In this document: in pieces, positions 31,636-40,201 of the stretch
Numbering within the stretch: position 1 is the first letter of the stretch
Layout: each line of letters begins with the position of its first letter
DNA from: Azospirillum soli
GTDB taxonomy: Bacteria; Pseudomonadota; Alphaproteobacteria; Azospirillales; Azospirillaceae
Assembly: GCF_017876165.1 (NCBI RefSeq)
Contig: NZ_JAGINQ010000015.1
Coordinates: forward strand, 97,741 to 161,740
Length of the DNA stretch: 64,000 nucleotides
Direction of reading: 5' to 3'
Made by a program: the position numbers and the translations under genes
The notes under the pieces: model-generated
What the model saw: only the letters and a program-made list of their open reading frames with translations
Told to the model about the DNA's origin: nothing
Databases searched by the model: none

Positions 31636-31803
31636 GCCCTCATCCCTTCGTCCAATTCCCCGGCGGATTGTGCACCGACTGCTACACGTACGCTCACGAA
31701 CAAATCACGCCAAGCCCTTATCCCGAAACGACAAATCACCCCATTTGCCCCATTGTGCATTTCCCGTTCCCTGCACAATCTGCACAACGATGTACAACGG
31801 GCT
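31636..31803 (+). repeat. TTGTGCA-box repeat, copy 1 (upstream of moeA)
   Basis: Five TTGTGCA/TGCACAA-type boxes lie at 31668, 31753, 31772, 31781 and 31791 (the last TGTACAA). The conserved core AAACGACAAA starts near 31725. Inverted copy 2 at 48140-48285 has boxes at nearly the same spacings (85/84, 19/19, 9/9, 10/10) and about 79% identity over a 52-base stretch. The copy ends about 36 bases before the moeA start. The rest of the 31299-31838 gap holds no gene. Confidence 0.7.
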
Positions 31804-31838
31804 TCAACCCGCCCGGCCCGCCGGACTAGAGTGCGTCC

Positions 31839-33092
31839 ATGGCTCAGCTCAGCAACGATTGCTTCGCCTTCGGCGGCGAGATGATGGCGGTGGAACAGGC
31901 TCTGGCCCAGCTGGCTGAGCGCGTCCACACGGTAACGGGAACCGAACGGGTCGGGCTGACCGACGCGCTGGGCCGTGTCCTGGCGGAGGAGGTCGTGGCG
32001 CCGTTCGACGTGCCGCCGCACGACAATTCCGCCGTGGACGGATACGCCGTCTTCTTCGACGACCTGACGCCCGATGGCGACACCACCCTTCCCATTACGG
32101 CCCGTGTCGCCGCCGGCCACCTGCTGGGTCGCCCTGGTCAGCGGGGCGAGGCGATCCGCATCTTCACCGGCGCCCCGATGCCCTCTGGCTTCGATACCGT
32201 GCTGATGCAAGAGGACTGCAGGACCGAAGGCGACACCGTCACCATCCCGGCCGGCATCAAGCGCGGCGCCAACCGCCGCCGTGCCGGCGAGGACATGGCG
32301 CGCGGCAGCACCGTCCTGAACGTTGGCCGCCGCCTGCGGCCGGAGGACATCGGGCTGCTCGCCTCGCTCGGCCGCCGCGACGTGGAGGTGCGCACACCGT
32401 TGCGCGCCGCTGTCTTCTCGACCGGCGACGAGGTCCGCGACCCCGGCGTTCCGCTGACCGAAGGCTGCATCTACGACGCCAACCGCTTCGCCCTGATCGC
32501 GGCGCTGCGCCAGCTCGGCTGCGCGGTCACCGACCTCGGCATCCTCCCGGACCGCCGCGACGCGATCCGCGACGCGCTGGGCGGCGCGGCCGCTTCCCAC
32601 GACGTGCTCGTCACCTCCGGCGGCATGTCCATGGGGGAGGAGGACCACGTCAAGACGGCGGTGGAGGCGCAAGGCTCCCTCCATTTCTGGCGCCTCGCCA
32701 TCAAGCCCGGCCGTCCGGTCGCGCTAGGTACCGTCAAGGATGCGGCCTTCGTCGGACTGCCTGGCAACCCCGTCGCCGTGATGGTCACCTTCCTGCGCAT
32801 CGCCCGCCCGATCCTGCTGCGTCTCATGGGCGTGGCCGACGAGGCGCCGGCCCTGTTCCCGGTGCGTGCCGGCTTCACCTACAAAAAGAAGCCCGGCCGC
32901 CGCGAATATGTCCGCGCCACGCTGGTCCGCGCCGCCGATGGCGTCATGACCGCGGTCAAGCACCCGCGCGACGGTGCCGGTATCCTGTCGTCGATGGTTG
33001 AGTCCAACGGGCTGGTCGAGTTGCCGGAGGAGGCGACCCGCGTCGAGCCCGGCGTGATCGTCGATTTTCTGCCTTTCAGTGAGGTTCGGTGA
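31839..33092 (+). CDS. moeA: molybdopterin molybdotransferase MoeA
   Basis: 417 residues, standard MoeA length. It inserts molybdate into adenylated molybdopterin. Visible: DVPPHDNSAVDGYAVFFDD (about 52-70), RIFTGAPMPSGFDTVLMQED (about 107-126), STGDEV near 190, the MoCF-binding segment VTSGGMSMGEEDHVKTAVE (about 258) and GLPGNPVAVMVTFLR (about 305). It heads the plus-strand run moeA-moaD-unknown-moaE, with the moaD start overlapping its stop by one base. The TTGTGCA repeat lies directly upstream and may act in its control. Confidence 0.96.
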   Translation: MAQLSNDCFAFGGEMMAVEQALAQLAERVHTVTGTERVGLTDALGRVLAEEVVAPFDVPPHDNSAVDGYAVFFDDLTPDGDTTLPITARVAAGHLLGRPGQRGEAIRIFTGAPMPSGFDTVLMQEDCRTEGDTVTIPAGIKRGANRRRAGEDMARGSTVLNVGRRLRPEDIGLLASLGRRDVEVRTPLRAAVFSTGDEVRDPGVPLTEGCIYDANRFALIAALRQLGCAVTDLGILPDRRDAIRDALGGAAASHDVLVTSGGMSMGEEDHVKTAVEAQGSLHFWRLAIKPGRPVALGTVKDAAFVGLPGNPVAVMVTFLRIARPILLRLMGVADEAPALFPVRAGFTYKKKPGRREYVRATLVRAADGVMTAVKHPRDGAGILSSMVESNGLVELPEEATRVEPGVIVDFLPFSEVR

Positions 33093-33343
33093 TGAAGGTC
33101 CTCTATTTCGCATGGTTGCGGACGAAGATCGGTGTCGCGGCCGAGACGGTGGACCTGCCGCCGGAGGTCAAGGACGTGGGCGGTCTGGTCGAATGGCTGA
33201 AGACCCGCAGCCCGAAGCACGCCGAGGCGCTCGCCAACTCCAAGGTCGTGAAGGTCGCGGTCAACCAGGAGCACGTCCCCTACGATCACCCGCTGAGCCC
33301 CGGCGACGAGGTGGCCCTGTTCCCGCCGGTGACCGGCGGCTGA
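33092..33343 (+). CDS. moaD: molybdopterin synthase sulfur carrier subunit
   Basis: 83 residues, ubiquitin-like small subunit of molybdopterin synthase. It ends in PPVTGG; the terminal Gly-Gly is what gets thiocarboxylated to donate sulfur. The opening KVLYFAWLRTKIGVAAETVDLP is typical. The ATG at 33092 overlaps the last base of moeA (TGATG), so it is translationally coupled. Confidence 0.96.
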   Translation: MKVLYFAWLRTKIGVAAETVDLPPEVKDVGGLVEWLKTRSPKHAEALANSKVVKVAVNQEHVPYDHPLSPGDEVALFPPVTGG

Positions 33344-33353
33344 GGCGACCGAC

Positions 33354-34073
33354 ATGGCCGGCGGCGCGCCGTCTTCCCGCCAATACCTGTTCCAGCCGCC
33401 CGAGCACGGCTTGCAGGCGGAACTGTACCTGCCCAAGCGCGCTGACTTTCAGGGCGTCCTTTACGACACGCTGACCGAGGCGTTCGACGCCGCCAACATC
33501 CGTGCCTACCTCGCCAACCTCCACACCCGGTCGCACATCGTGACCCTGCTGGAACGGCACTGGCCGGAACTGGCCCACAACATCGACGCCATCGCCGCGC
33601 GCCTGTGCTCGGGCATTCAGGGCTACACCATGTACGAGGTGGACGGCGTCTACGCCGGGGCCGGGGGCGTGGTGTCGGAACGCACGCAGATCGTCCGCCT
33701 GATGTTCGTGCCGGGCCTCGACGCCATGGCCGCCCGCGTCACGCTCGACCCCGATCCGGAGCGCAACCGCGCCCGCGTGCGGGACGAGGCGCAGATCCTG
33801 CTGCGCAACTACGGCGCCGACGCTGCCTTCTTCAAGGCGCGCAACGAGGACGCCCTAAAGCGTGGTGCCATCCCGGCCGAACTGCTGGACCTCTGCCGCA
33901 CGCTGGAGGATTGGGTGGAGGAGGTGGGGCTGGTGCTGTACGGCTACGTCGCCGGCCGCGTCTGCCTCGCCATCCGCGACCGCCATCTGCGGCCGGAAGA
34001 AGAAATCTGGGTCACCACCAACTGGGGCTTCACCCTGAACGCCTTGCGCCTTGGCGGTGATGATGGGCGGTGA
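33354..34073 (+). CDS. uncharacterised protein between moaD and moaE
   Basis: 239 residues, cytoplasmic, with no signal peptide or membrane segment. It has a mixed alpha/beta composition, e.g. VLYDTLTEAFDAANIRAYLA (about 34), HWPELAHNIDAIAARLCSG (about 68) and a Trp-rich end EEEIWVTTNWGFTLNALRLG. I do not recognise the family. It is packed tightly in the operon, 10 bases after moaD and 21 bases before moaE, so a role linked to molybdopterin synthase or simply co-regulation are both open. Codon use looks like its neighbours. Confidence 0.85.
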   Translation: MAGGAPSSRQYLFQPPEHGLQAELYLPKRADFQGVLYDTLTEAFDAANIRAYLANLHTRSHIVTLLERHWPELAHNIDAIAARLCSGIQGYTMYEVDGVYAGAGGVVSERTQIVRLMFVPGLDAMAARVTLDPDPERNRARVRDEAQILLRNYGADAAFFKARNEDALKRGAIPAELLDLCRTLEDWVEEVGLVLYGYVAGRVCLAIRDRHLRPEEEIWVTTNWGFTLNALRLGGDDGR

Positions 34074-34094
34074 CGACAAGGAAGGGGAAACGCC

Positions 34095-34568
34095 GTGACG
34101 GTGAAGGTTCAGCGCGAGGATTTCGACGTCGGGGCCGAACTGGCCGCCATGACGCGTGGAAAGACCTCGATCGGTGGCGTCACCCTGTTCGTCGGCCTTG
34201 TTCGTGATATGGCCGGCGGGGAGTCGGTCAGCGCCATGACGCTCGAACACTATCCCGGCATGACCGAAAAGCAGCTGGAGGCCATCGAGGCGGAGGCCCG
34301 CGCTCGCTGGCCGCTGGACGATGCGCTCATCATCCACCGCTACGGCCGGCTGGAGCCCGGCGACCAGATCGTGCTGGTCGCCACCGCCAGCGCCCACCGC
34401 GAAGCCGCTTTCGAAAGCTGCCACTTCCTGATCGACTGGCTGAAGACCAAGGCCCCCTTCTGGAAGCTGGAAGCGACCCCGGAGGGCGAACGCTGGGTGG
34501 AGGCCAAGGACTCCGACGACGCGGCGGCGGCCCGCTGGGCCAACCAAGACGGAGATCAAAAAGGGTGA
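34095..34568 (+). CDS. moaE: molybdopterin synthase catalytic subunit
   Basis: 157 residues. MoaE with MoaD converts precursor Z (cPMP) to molybdopterin. Typical segments: GGVTLFVGLVRDMAGGESVS (about 24), LEHYPGMTEKQLEAIEAEA (about 49), RYGRLEPGDQIVLVATASAHR (about 79) and the active-site lysine stretch DWLKTKAPFWKLE (about 117). Start is GTG with GGAAGGGGAAA upstream. Last gene of the Moco run. Confidence 0.95.
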   Translation: MTVKVQREDFDVGAELAAMTRGKTSIGGVTLFVGLVRDMAGGESVSAMTLEHYPGMTEKQLEAIEAEARARWPLDDALIIHRYGRLEPGDQIVLVATASAHREAAFESCHFLIDWLKTKAPFWKLEATPEGERWVEAKDSDDAAAARWANQDGDQKG

Positions 34569-34657
34569 AATGAGACGCGGGACACAGCCGGAGCCTCGCC
34601 TGTTGTGATTAGGCTCTCCCCTCGCGAAGCCAGCGAGACAGTCCGGAGTGCCTGATC

Positions 34658-35380
34658 ATGCGAGTCTGGCCTGTGGCCCTCGGCGTCATCGCCGTGCTTG
34701 GCGCAGCCGTCCCGACCTCACGTTCCGTTGCGGAGCAGGTTGTCGCCGACCGCGCCAGCGGCTGCCGGATCCGGGACCAATACCCGGATGCCCGCAAGAC
34801 CATCCGCTGGGCCGGCCAATGCCGCAACGGCTTCGCCCACGGCGGCGGCATGCTGGAATGGGCCTACAACGGCCGTCCCGACGGCTGGGTCGAGGGCACC
34901 TTCGCCGATGGCCGCCTGGAGGGCGAAGCCCGTGTCGAGTGGGAGGATGGCCGGGAATTCACCGGCACTTTCCGGAACGGCCGCGCCTCCGGCTATGGCG
35001 TCTTCGTCTGGCCCGATGGCCGGCGCTACGCCGGGGAGTGGGAGGACGACCGCCGCACCGGCTTCGGCACCCTGACCTTCCCGGATGGCCACCGTTACGT
35101 CGGCAACTTCATCCGCAACCGTCCGACCGGGGAAGGGGAGTTCATCACCGCCATGGGCACCCGCTACGCCGCGCGGGTCGAGCCGAACGGCGACATTCGC
35201 CCCGGCCCCATTCTGAGCCCCGACGAGCGCGCCCAGCCGCCGCAATCCAAGCCCCAAACACGCAAACCCAGAGAAGCCAAGCCCGGGGAGTCCAAATCCC
35301 CGCAAACCGCCGAGCGGCCATCCCAGCCGGAAAGCCTCGACGAGTGGCTGCGCGAACCGACCCCAGCCCCCAACCGTTGA
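34658..35380 (+). CDS. secreted MORN-repeat protein
   Basis: 240 residues. A Sec signal peptide (1-26) is followed by at least four MORN-type repeats of about 23 residues between residues 65 and 160, e.g. EFTGTFRNGRASGYGVFVWP and RYAGEWEDDRRTGFGTLTFP. The C-terminal 70 residues are Pro/Lys/Glu-rich and disordered (APQSK-type linker ending EPTPAPNR). MORN repeats form beta-meanders that bind lipid or protein; the role in the envelope here is unknown. GGAG precedes the ATG. Confidence 0.85.
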   Translation: MRVWPVALGVIAVLGAAVPTSRSVAEQVVADRASGCRIRDQYPDARKTIRWAGQCRNGFAHGGGMLEWAYNGRPDGWVEGTFADGRLEGEARVEWEDGREFTGTFRNGRASGYGVFVWPDGRRYAGEWEDDRRTGFGTLTFPDGHRYVGNFIRNRPTGEGEFITAMGTRYAARVEPNGDIRPGPILSPDERAQPPQSKPQTRKPREAKPGESKSPQTAERPSQPESLDEWLREPTPAPNR

Positions 35381-35458
35381 GCAGACCTGCATCGACTGCA
35401 ATTGCGGCGGGCCATCCCGCCGTGCTCCCATCCTTCTCCCCATTCCAGGAGACGATGG

Positions 35459-36091
35459 ATGAGCTGGCAGACGCTCGGGCTGTTTCTGGTGACCACCTTC
35501 GTGCTGTCGATGACGCCCGGCCCCAACATGCTGCTGGCGATGAGCCTCGGCCTCAGATACGGCGTCAGCCGCGCCGCCTGGGGCGGGTTCGGCATGTGCG
35601 TGGCGCTTGCGACCCTGGCGACCCTGTCGGTGCTGGGCCTCGGCGCGCTTCTGGCCGCGTCGGAAGCAGCCTTCCTGACCGTGAAGTGGGCGGGTGTGGC
35701 CTATCTGACCTGGCTCGGCATCGCCGCGTGGCGCGCCCCCACGGGGGAAGGGACGGCCAATTCCGCCACCCAGCCCACCGAAGACGTCTCGGCTGTCCGG
35801 CTGTTTCTGCGGGGCGCGCTGGTCGCATTCAGCAATCCCAAGGCCCTGGTCTTCATGGCGGCCCTGTTCCCGCAGTTCATCGAGCCGTCGGCACCGCTGG
35901 GGCCGCAGCTCGTGGCGCTGGTCATCATGATGACGGTGGTGGAGTTCGCCTGGATCATGGCCTACGCCATGGGCGGAAACAGCATCGGCGCCCGCCTGAC
36001 CAGCGCCTCCGCCGCCAAGACCCTGAACCGGCTGACCGGTGGGCTGATGATCGGTGCCGGCGGGCTGCTCGCGCTCGCCCGCCGTCTATAA
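35459..36091 (+). CDS. LysE family amino acid exporter
   Basis: 210 residues with about six membrane segments. The N-terminus LFLVTTFVLSMTPGPNMLLAMS carries the TPGP motif that marks RhtB/LysE transporters, and a second hallmark FSNPKALVFMAALFPQF is at about 125. It exports amino acids such as homoserine, threonine or lysine; the substrate cannot be read from sequence. AGGAGACG lies upstream of the ATG. Confidence 0.93.
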   Translation: MSWQTLGLFLVTTFVLSMTPGPNMLLAMSLGLRYGVSRAAWGGFGMCVALATLATLSVLGLGALLAASEAAFLTVKWAGVAYLTWLGIAAWRAPTGEGTANSATQPTEDVSAVRLFLRGALVAFSNPKALVFMAALFPQFIEPSAPLGPQLVALVIMMTVVEFAWIMAYAMGGNSIGARLTSASAAKTLNRLTGGLMIGAGGLLALARRL

Positions 36092-36108
36092 GTTCCGCTT
36101 CTGTAACC

Positions 36109-37254
36109 TCAGTTTACCTTGCGCAGCACGGTTTCCAGGCGGCCCTTACCGGACCTTTCCAGCCACATGGCCGCCATCCGCCCGTCGGTGCGCAGGTTGT
36201 ACCGCAGGGTGTTCCGGCCCTTCTCGTCGAAGACCAGCTCGTCGCCCTCGACCCGGCCCTTGCGGCGGACCCGTTCGATGGTCTGGTCGGGCTCCATTCC
36301 CGGCCCCAGCACATAGTCGGCGTAGACCGTGTCGCCCTCGATCCGGTCCACCGACAGGGCCACCTCCCGACCGTTGATGTAGGCGCCGTACCACGTGCCG
36401 AGGAACGGCTGGGCCGAAGAGGCCGGCGCCGAACCGCCGGTCCGCGAACCGGGCAGGGCCGCCTGCAACAGGTCGGGGCTCGGCGTGCGGCCCCACGCCT
36501 CGTCGCAGGACGGGTCGCCGGGCTGCGGAGGGGCTTCCGCGAAGCGCACGATGCAGGCCCCGAACCGGCGGACGAACAGGCCGGTGTTGGCGGCACCATG
36601 GCCGGTCAGAAGGGCCGGCTGGTCCACCACCAGATGCTGAAGCCCGCGCGAGGCAAGGACGTTGCGGGCCTGTTCCCCACGCCCGCCCGGATCGAAATCG
36701 TCGCCGTGGAAGAAGAACAGCATCACCCGCGAACTGCGCACGTTGCGCAGGATCGGCCAGAGCTGGCTGGCGTTGTCGCGGAAGCTGTCGTACGCCTCCG
36801 AGAAATTCCCGAAGGCCGCCGGCGCCGTGCCGATCACCGCGTCGATCCGCTCCGTCTGTCCCGCCGCCATCAGCGAAATGAACGCCCCGAACGACTGGCC
36901 GGTCAGGACCACGCGCCGGTATCCCCGTTCCTTCAACTGGTCGGCATGACCGGCCAGCGCGCGGGAGCTGTTGGGCAGGGTATCGCTGACCCGCATGCGG
37001 TCCAGCCGGTACACGTCCCAGCCGGCGTCGCGCAGCGCCTTCATGTAAGAGGGGGTCGGGGCGTTGGAATCCTCGACCTCGATCGAGCGGCCATGGCTCC
37101 AGACCACGGCGCCCCTGGCCTGGGAGGGCCCCAGAAGGGCTTCCTCGCCATAGGCCGCGTTCAACCGAATCTGCGCCGTGGCCGTGGTCGCCGTCGCAAG
37201 AACGGCTGCCGCCGCCATAAGCCCAAGAATTGCCTGTCCGAAAATCCGCTTCAT
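36109..37254 (-). CDS. secreted alpha/beta-hydrolase-like protein with C-terminal beta domain
   Basis: 381 residues with a signal peptide (1-28, ending TATAQ). Residues 40-260 resemble an alpha/beta hydrolase: RGAVVWSHGRSIEVED, then the nucleophile elbow GQSFGAFISLMA (Ser near 120) and LLTGHGAANTG, where a catalytic His might sit. Residues 275-381 form a separate domain rich in beta strands (FLGTWYGAYINGREVALSVD) like periplasmic substrate-sensing or polysaccharide-associated modules. The ATG at 37254 is preferred because GGAG lies 9 bases before it; 37269 is the alternative. Function unproven. Confidence 0.75.
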   Translation of the reverse strand: MKRIFGQAILGLMAAAAVLATATTATAQIRLNAAYGEEALLGPSQARGAVVWSHGRSIEVEDSNAPTPSYMKALRDAGWDVYRLDRMRVSDTLPNSSRALAGHADQLKERGYRRVVLTGQSFGAFISLMAAGQTERIDAVIGTAPAAFGNFSEAYDSFRDNASQLWPILRNVRSSRVMLFFFHGDDFDPGGRGEQARNVLASRGLQHLVVDQPALLTGHGAANTGLFVRRFGACIVRFAEAPPQPGDPSCDEAWGRTPSPDLLQAALPGSRTGGSAPASSAQPFLGTWYGAYINGREVALSVDRIEGDTVYADYVLGPGMEPDQTIERVRRKGRVEGDELVFDEKGRNTLRYNLRTDGRMAAMWLERSGKGRLETVLRKVN

Positions 37255-37464
37255 CCTTCCACGCTCCATGCTGCGAGCGAGGGGAAGAATTCGCCATTAC
37301 GGTTAATCCAATCTTTCCAGCGCGGGCCGGCCAAACATTGTCACGGTTTGGGAAGCCAAGCGGGGCTGTGGCGGTCCGCCGCACCTCTGAAAATGAGAAT
37401 TACTCGCAATTAAACGCGGACTGCGTTAACTTCCTTCCGTCACTCATGTCGGGAAGGGTTCGTT

Positions 37465-37935
37465 ATGTGTGAGACGGTTGGGGAAGGGCGTCTGTCACCC
37501 TGGACGCTGGCGGATCTGACGGCGGCGGAGCGGGCGCTTCTGACCAGTTTCCGACAGTGGTTTCGCGATGGCACGGCGGGCGCGATGGTCGCCATGAGGG
37601 CGGGCTTCTCGGTCGCCGGCGTGCCGGCCACGGCGCTGCTTCCCCTCTTCGCGATGCTGGGCACCTTCGCTGTCTCGCAGGCCGCTCGGCCGGAAATTCG
37701 CTGCCCGTCCTGTTCGCGGGTTGGGATGGACGAAATGGCCCTGCTCGACGCCTTGGCGGCCATGCAGGCAGGGGAGGAGGACGTGGCGACCCAGGTGCTC
37801 GACCGCTGGCTCCCGATGGTGGCCCTGTGCATGGCGACCGATTCCGCGCGGGAACTCACCCGCATTCTGGACGGTGCCCGCATCCGTCTGCCGCGCCGCC
37901 GGCCCGCCCGGCTGATCGCCATGGCGGCGGAGTAA
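37465..37935 (+). CDS. hypothetical protein with CxxC motif
   Basis: 156 residues. N-terminal helical part (SPWTLADLTAAERALLTSFR), a hydrophobic stretch around 52-73, a CPSC pair near 80 and a helical C-terminus ending with basic RLPRRRPARLIAMAAE. I do not recognise it. An AAGGG ribosome-like site precedes the ATG. It is convergent with the acetyltransferase gene next door. The CPSC pair could bind metal or be redox active, but there is no second pair. Confidence 0.65.
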   Translation: MCETVGEGRLSPWTLADLTAAERALLTSFRQWFRDGTAGAMVAMRAGFSVAGVPATALLPLFAMLGTFAVSQAARPEIRCPSCSRVGMDEMALLDALAAMQAGEEDVATQVLDRWLPMVALCMATDSARELTRILDGARIRLPRRRPARLIAMAAE

Positions 37936-37940
37936 TCGCC

Positions 37941-38486
37941 TCAGGAATGGGCCATCCGCTTTACGGGTTCGATCACCAGAGACTTGCTCAGGATCCACTG
38001 GTCGATTGGGACCTGCACGAACTCCCCGGACGGGGTGCGGTAGGAATACCGGCCCCGCTCCGTCCCGCAAGGCACGTAGCCGAGCCGGTCGTAGAAGGCG
38101 AGCACCCCGGCGTTGTCGCGATCGACCCCCAGTTCGGCCTCGCGAAAGCCGTGATCCAGGACCGTTCGCTCGCCCATCGCCATCAACCGCGTTCCGAGCC
38201 CCTGCTTGCGGAACGGCTGAAACACCCGCAAGGCCCACAGGGTGGCCCGGCGCACGTGGCGCTTGCGGATGAAATCGATGCAGAGCTGGCCGGCCGGAAA
38301 GCCGTTGACCTCGGCCACCAGCAGGGCGCCGCTGCCGCGTTCCTGCATGCGGTACGCGTTGGCGAGGATTTCCCGATGGGGGGTGTGCAGGCCGAACCAC
38401 TCCAAATCCGGCAGGTCGTTCCGGCGGGCGAAGCGGATCGTGACGGGCAGAGTAAGAACGTCCTGTTTTGTGGAGCCACCCTCCAT
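37941..38486 (-). CDS. GNAT family N-acetyltransferase
   Basis: 181 residues. The acetyl-CoA-binding motif is RKQGLGTRLMAMGERTVLD (about 92-110), preceded by LLVAEVNGFPAGQLCIDFI and followed by AELGVDRDNAGVLAFYDRLGY, in the classic GNAT order. Substrate unknown. GGGAGGAATC precedes the ATG. Confidence 0.9.
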   Translation of the reverse strand: MEGGSTKQDVLTLPVTIRFARRNDLPDLEWFGLHTPHREILANAYRMQERGSGALLVAEVNGFPAGQLCIDFIRKRHVRRATLWALRVFQPFRKQGLGTRLMAMGERTVLDHGFREAELGVDRDNAGVLAFYDRLGYVPCGTERGRYSYRTPSGEFVQVPIDQWILSKSLVIEPVKRMAHS

Positions 38487-38609
38487 GATTCCTCCCGATC
38501 TTCATTCCTTTGCCGGGAAAACGGCCATCGACCGGATCGCGTTCCCGTGTGAAACCGGACACGCCCGTTCGCGTTGATCCGGCGATCGGGTTCTGAACGG
38601 AGAAGACGT

Positions 38610-39677
38610 GTGGACACCGTTTGGCCGCCGGAAGCGGTCGACCTGCTCGGTCGAGCCGCTGCGCTGTTGCGAGCGCGCCAAGTCCGAGAAAGCTTGGACC
38701 TGTACGATCAGGCCATGATGCTGGGTGTCGATCCGCTCGCCATCGGAGGCGAGCGGTGGAAGGCGCACATGCTGCTGGGAGAGTTCGAGGCCGCCTGGAC
38801 CATCAGCGACCAGGTGCTTGCGGCGATGAATCCCGCCGATCTCAACCGGACCGACCGGCCCTTTCACCAGCGGGCGGTGTGGGACGGCACGCCGTTCAAT
38901 GGACGGTCGGTGGTGGTGCGCTGTTACCATGGGCTCGGTGACATCGTGCAATTCGCCCGTTACCTGCCGCTCGTCGCGCGGCAGGCGTCACGGTTGACGG
39001 TGCAAGCGCCGGAGGCCGTTCATGACCTGCTCTCGACGTTTCCCGGTGTGAAGACACTGGTTCCATTGTCCGACGACGCGCCACTGCCCGGGATTTCGGT
39101 GCAGGCGGAACTGATGGAATTGCCTTTTGCCTTCCGCACGTCTCTCGACACCTTGCCGGCTTCGGTTCCCTACCTTGCGGTGGACGCCAAACGCGTGGCC
39201 GAACAGGCGGCTCGTCTGACGCGTCGAGGGCGATTGACCGTCGGGCTGGCTTGGGCGGCCGGCGGCTGGGACGGAGGGCACCGGTCGCTCCCGTCATCGC
39301 TGGTCGAACGATTGATGAGCGTGCCGGACATCGATTGGGTCTGCCTGCAACGAGGCGCACCGCTGGACCACGCCGGAGCGCTCCCATTTTGCGACCGAGG
39401 CCCGCGCAGCATGGATCTGCTCGATACCGCGGCGACGATCAGGGCTTTGGACCTCGTTGTTTCCGTCGATACGGTGGTCGCTCACTTGGCTGGTGCGCTG
39501 GGGGCGCCGGTCTGGACGATACTCCACCATGAAGCGGACTGGCGCTGGATGCTTGGCCGCTCTGACAGTCCTTGGTACCCGACAATGCTCCTTTATCGCC
39601 AGCTGTCTCCCGGCCAGTGGGAAGCTGTCGTCGAGGAGATCCGGGAGGCCTTGGCCGGGTGGGATATCACCGCGTGA
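38610..39677 (+). CDS. TPR-type protein with glycosyltransferase-9-like domain
   Basis: 355 residues. The first 90 residues are helical and TPR-like (LDLYDQAMMLGVDPLAI). The rest resembles the GT-B fold of heptosyltransferase-like proteins, with VRCYHGLGDIVQFARYLPLV (about 112), LTVGLAWAAGG (about 210) and the C-terminal DLVVSVDTVVAHLAGALGAP (about 292) and WTILHHEADWRW. Such proteins are common in alphaproteobacteria and are suspected to glycosylate surface structures; no donor or acceptor is known. Start is a GTG with GGAGA six bases upstream. Confidence 0.75.
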   Translation: MDTVWPPEAVDLLGRAAALLRARQVRESLDLYDQAMMLGVDPLAIGGERWKAHMLLGEFEAAWTISDQVLAAMNPADLNRTDRPFHQRAVWDGTPFNGRSVVVRCYHGLGDIVQFARYLPLVARQASRLTVQAPEAVHDLLSTFPGVKTLVPLSDDAPLPGISVQAELMELPFAFRTSLDTLPASVPYLAVDAKRVAEQAARLTRRGRLTVGLAWAAGGWDGGHRSLPSSLVERLMSVPDIDWVCLQRGAPLDHAGALPFCDRGPRSMDLLDTAATIRALDLVVSVDTVVAHLAGALGAPVWTILHHEADWRWMLGRSDSPWYPTMLLYRQLSPGQWEAVVEEIREALAGWDITA

Positions 39678-39830
39678 CGGAATAGGTCGGTTGACCGGTT
39701 GCAAGCATGAGCAACACGAGCGAGACTTTAATGCGGCACCGTACGGCATGACGACGCGTGGCCGCGGTCGTGCAACCTTTTGGCACCCTGCTCATTGAAC
39801 TGAGCCAAAGGCATACAACCGCAGACCGCG

Positions 39831-39859
39831 TTGACAGCCTTCGCGTGTTTCGGTAAGTG
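39831..39859 (+). promoter_or_regulatory. possible promoter of the small gene at 39946
   Basis: A perfect -35 TTGACA (39831-39836) is followed after 17 bases by TAAGTG, a poor -10. It would give a leader of about 80 bases to the 56-residue ORF. Weak evidence overall. Confidence 0.3.
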
Positions 39860-39945
39860 TCTAAACGAAGGACGATAAAGACTGAATCACCCCGGTGGAC
39901 AGAAACTTTTATCTAAAATCGTCTGAATCGGTGGAGGGCACAGCC

Positions 39946-40116
39946 ATGATGAGAGTTGTGAATCTTGGGCGTACCGGGCTTTTCGTCGTTATGCGCGGTG
40001 GGGCGGTGGAGACCTTGGCGGGGCGCAGCTATTGGCGCTCGCTTGACGATGTCTGGAAGGCCGCGCGCGCTGAAAACGTGACCGTGAGCGACATGGTCGT
40101 CCGCACAGCGATGTGA
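39946..40116 (+). CDS. small hypothetical protein, 56 residues
   Basis: 56 residues starting MMRVVNLGRTGLFVVMRGGA and ending TVSDMVVRTAM. A textbook GGAGGG ribosome site lies seven bases before the ATG, and a possible promoter is at 39831. It has an alternation of hydrophobic and charged residues but no known domain. I do not recognise it; it lies alone between the glycosyltransferase-like gene and the chemoreceptor. Confidence 0.55.
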   Translation: MMRVVNLGRTGLFVVMRGGAVETLAGRSYWRSLDDVWKAARAENVTVSDMVVRTAM

Positions 40117-40201
40117 CCAGACCATATGAGACACCGGAAAGGGCGTGCGCGCCGACGGCATCCATGAAGCCGATCAGGCGCGCACCCATTCGGTGCACCG
40201 G

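Noticed and set aside
31650..31800. CRISPR-like array at the TTGTGCA boxes
   Set aside because: Units are short and unevenly spaced, with no spacer-repeat structure and no cas genes.
31447..31884. 145-residue frame through the mobB-moeA spacer
   Set aside because: It runs through palindromic repeats and the TTGTGCA boxes and ends inside moeA in another frame.
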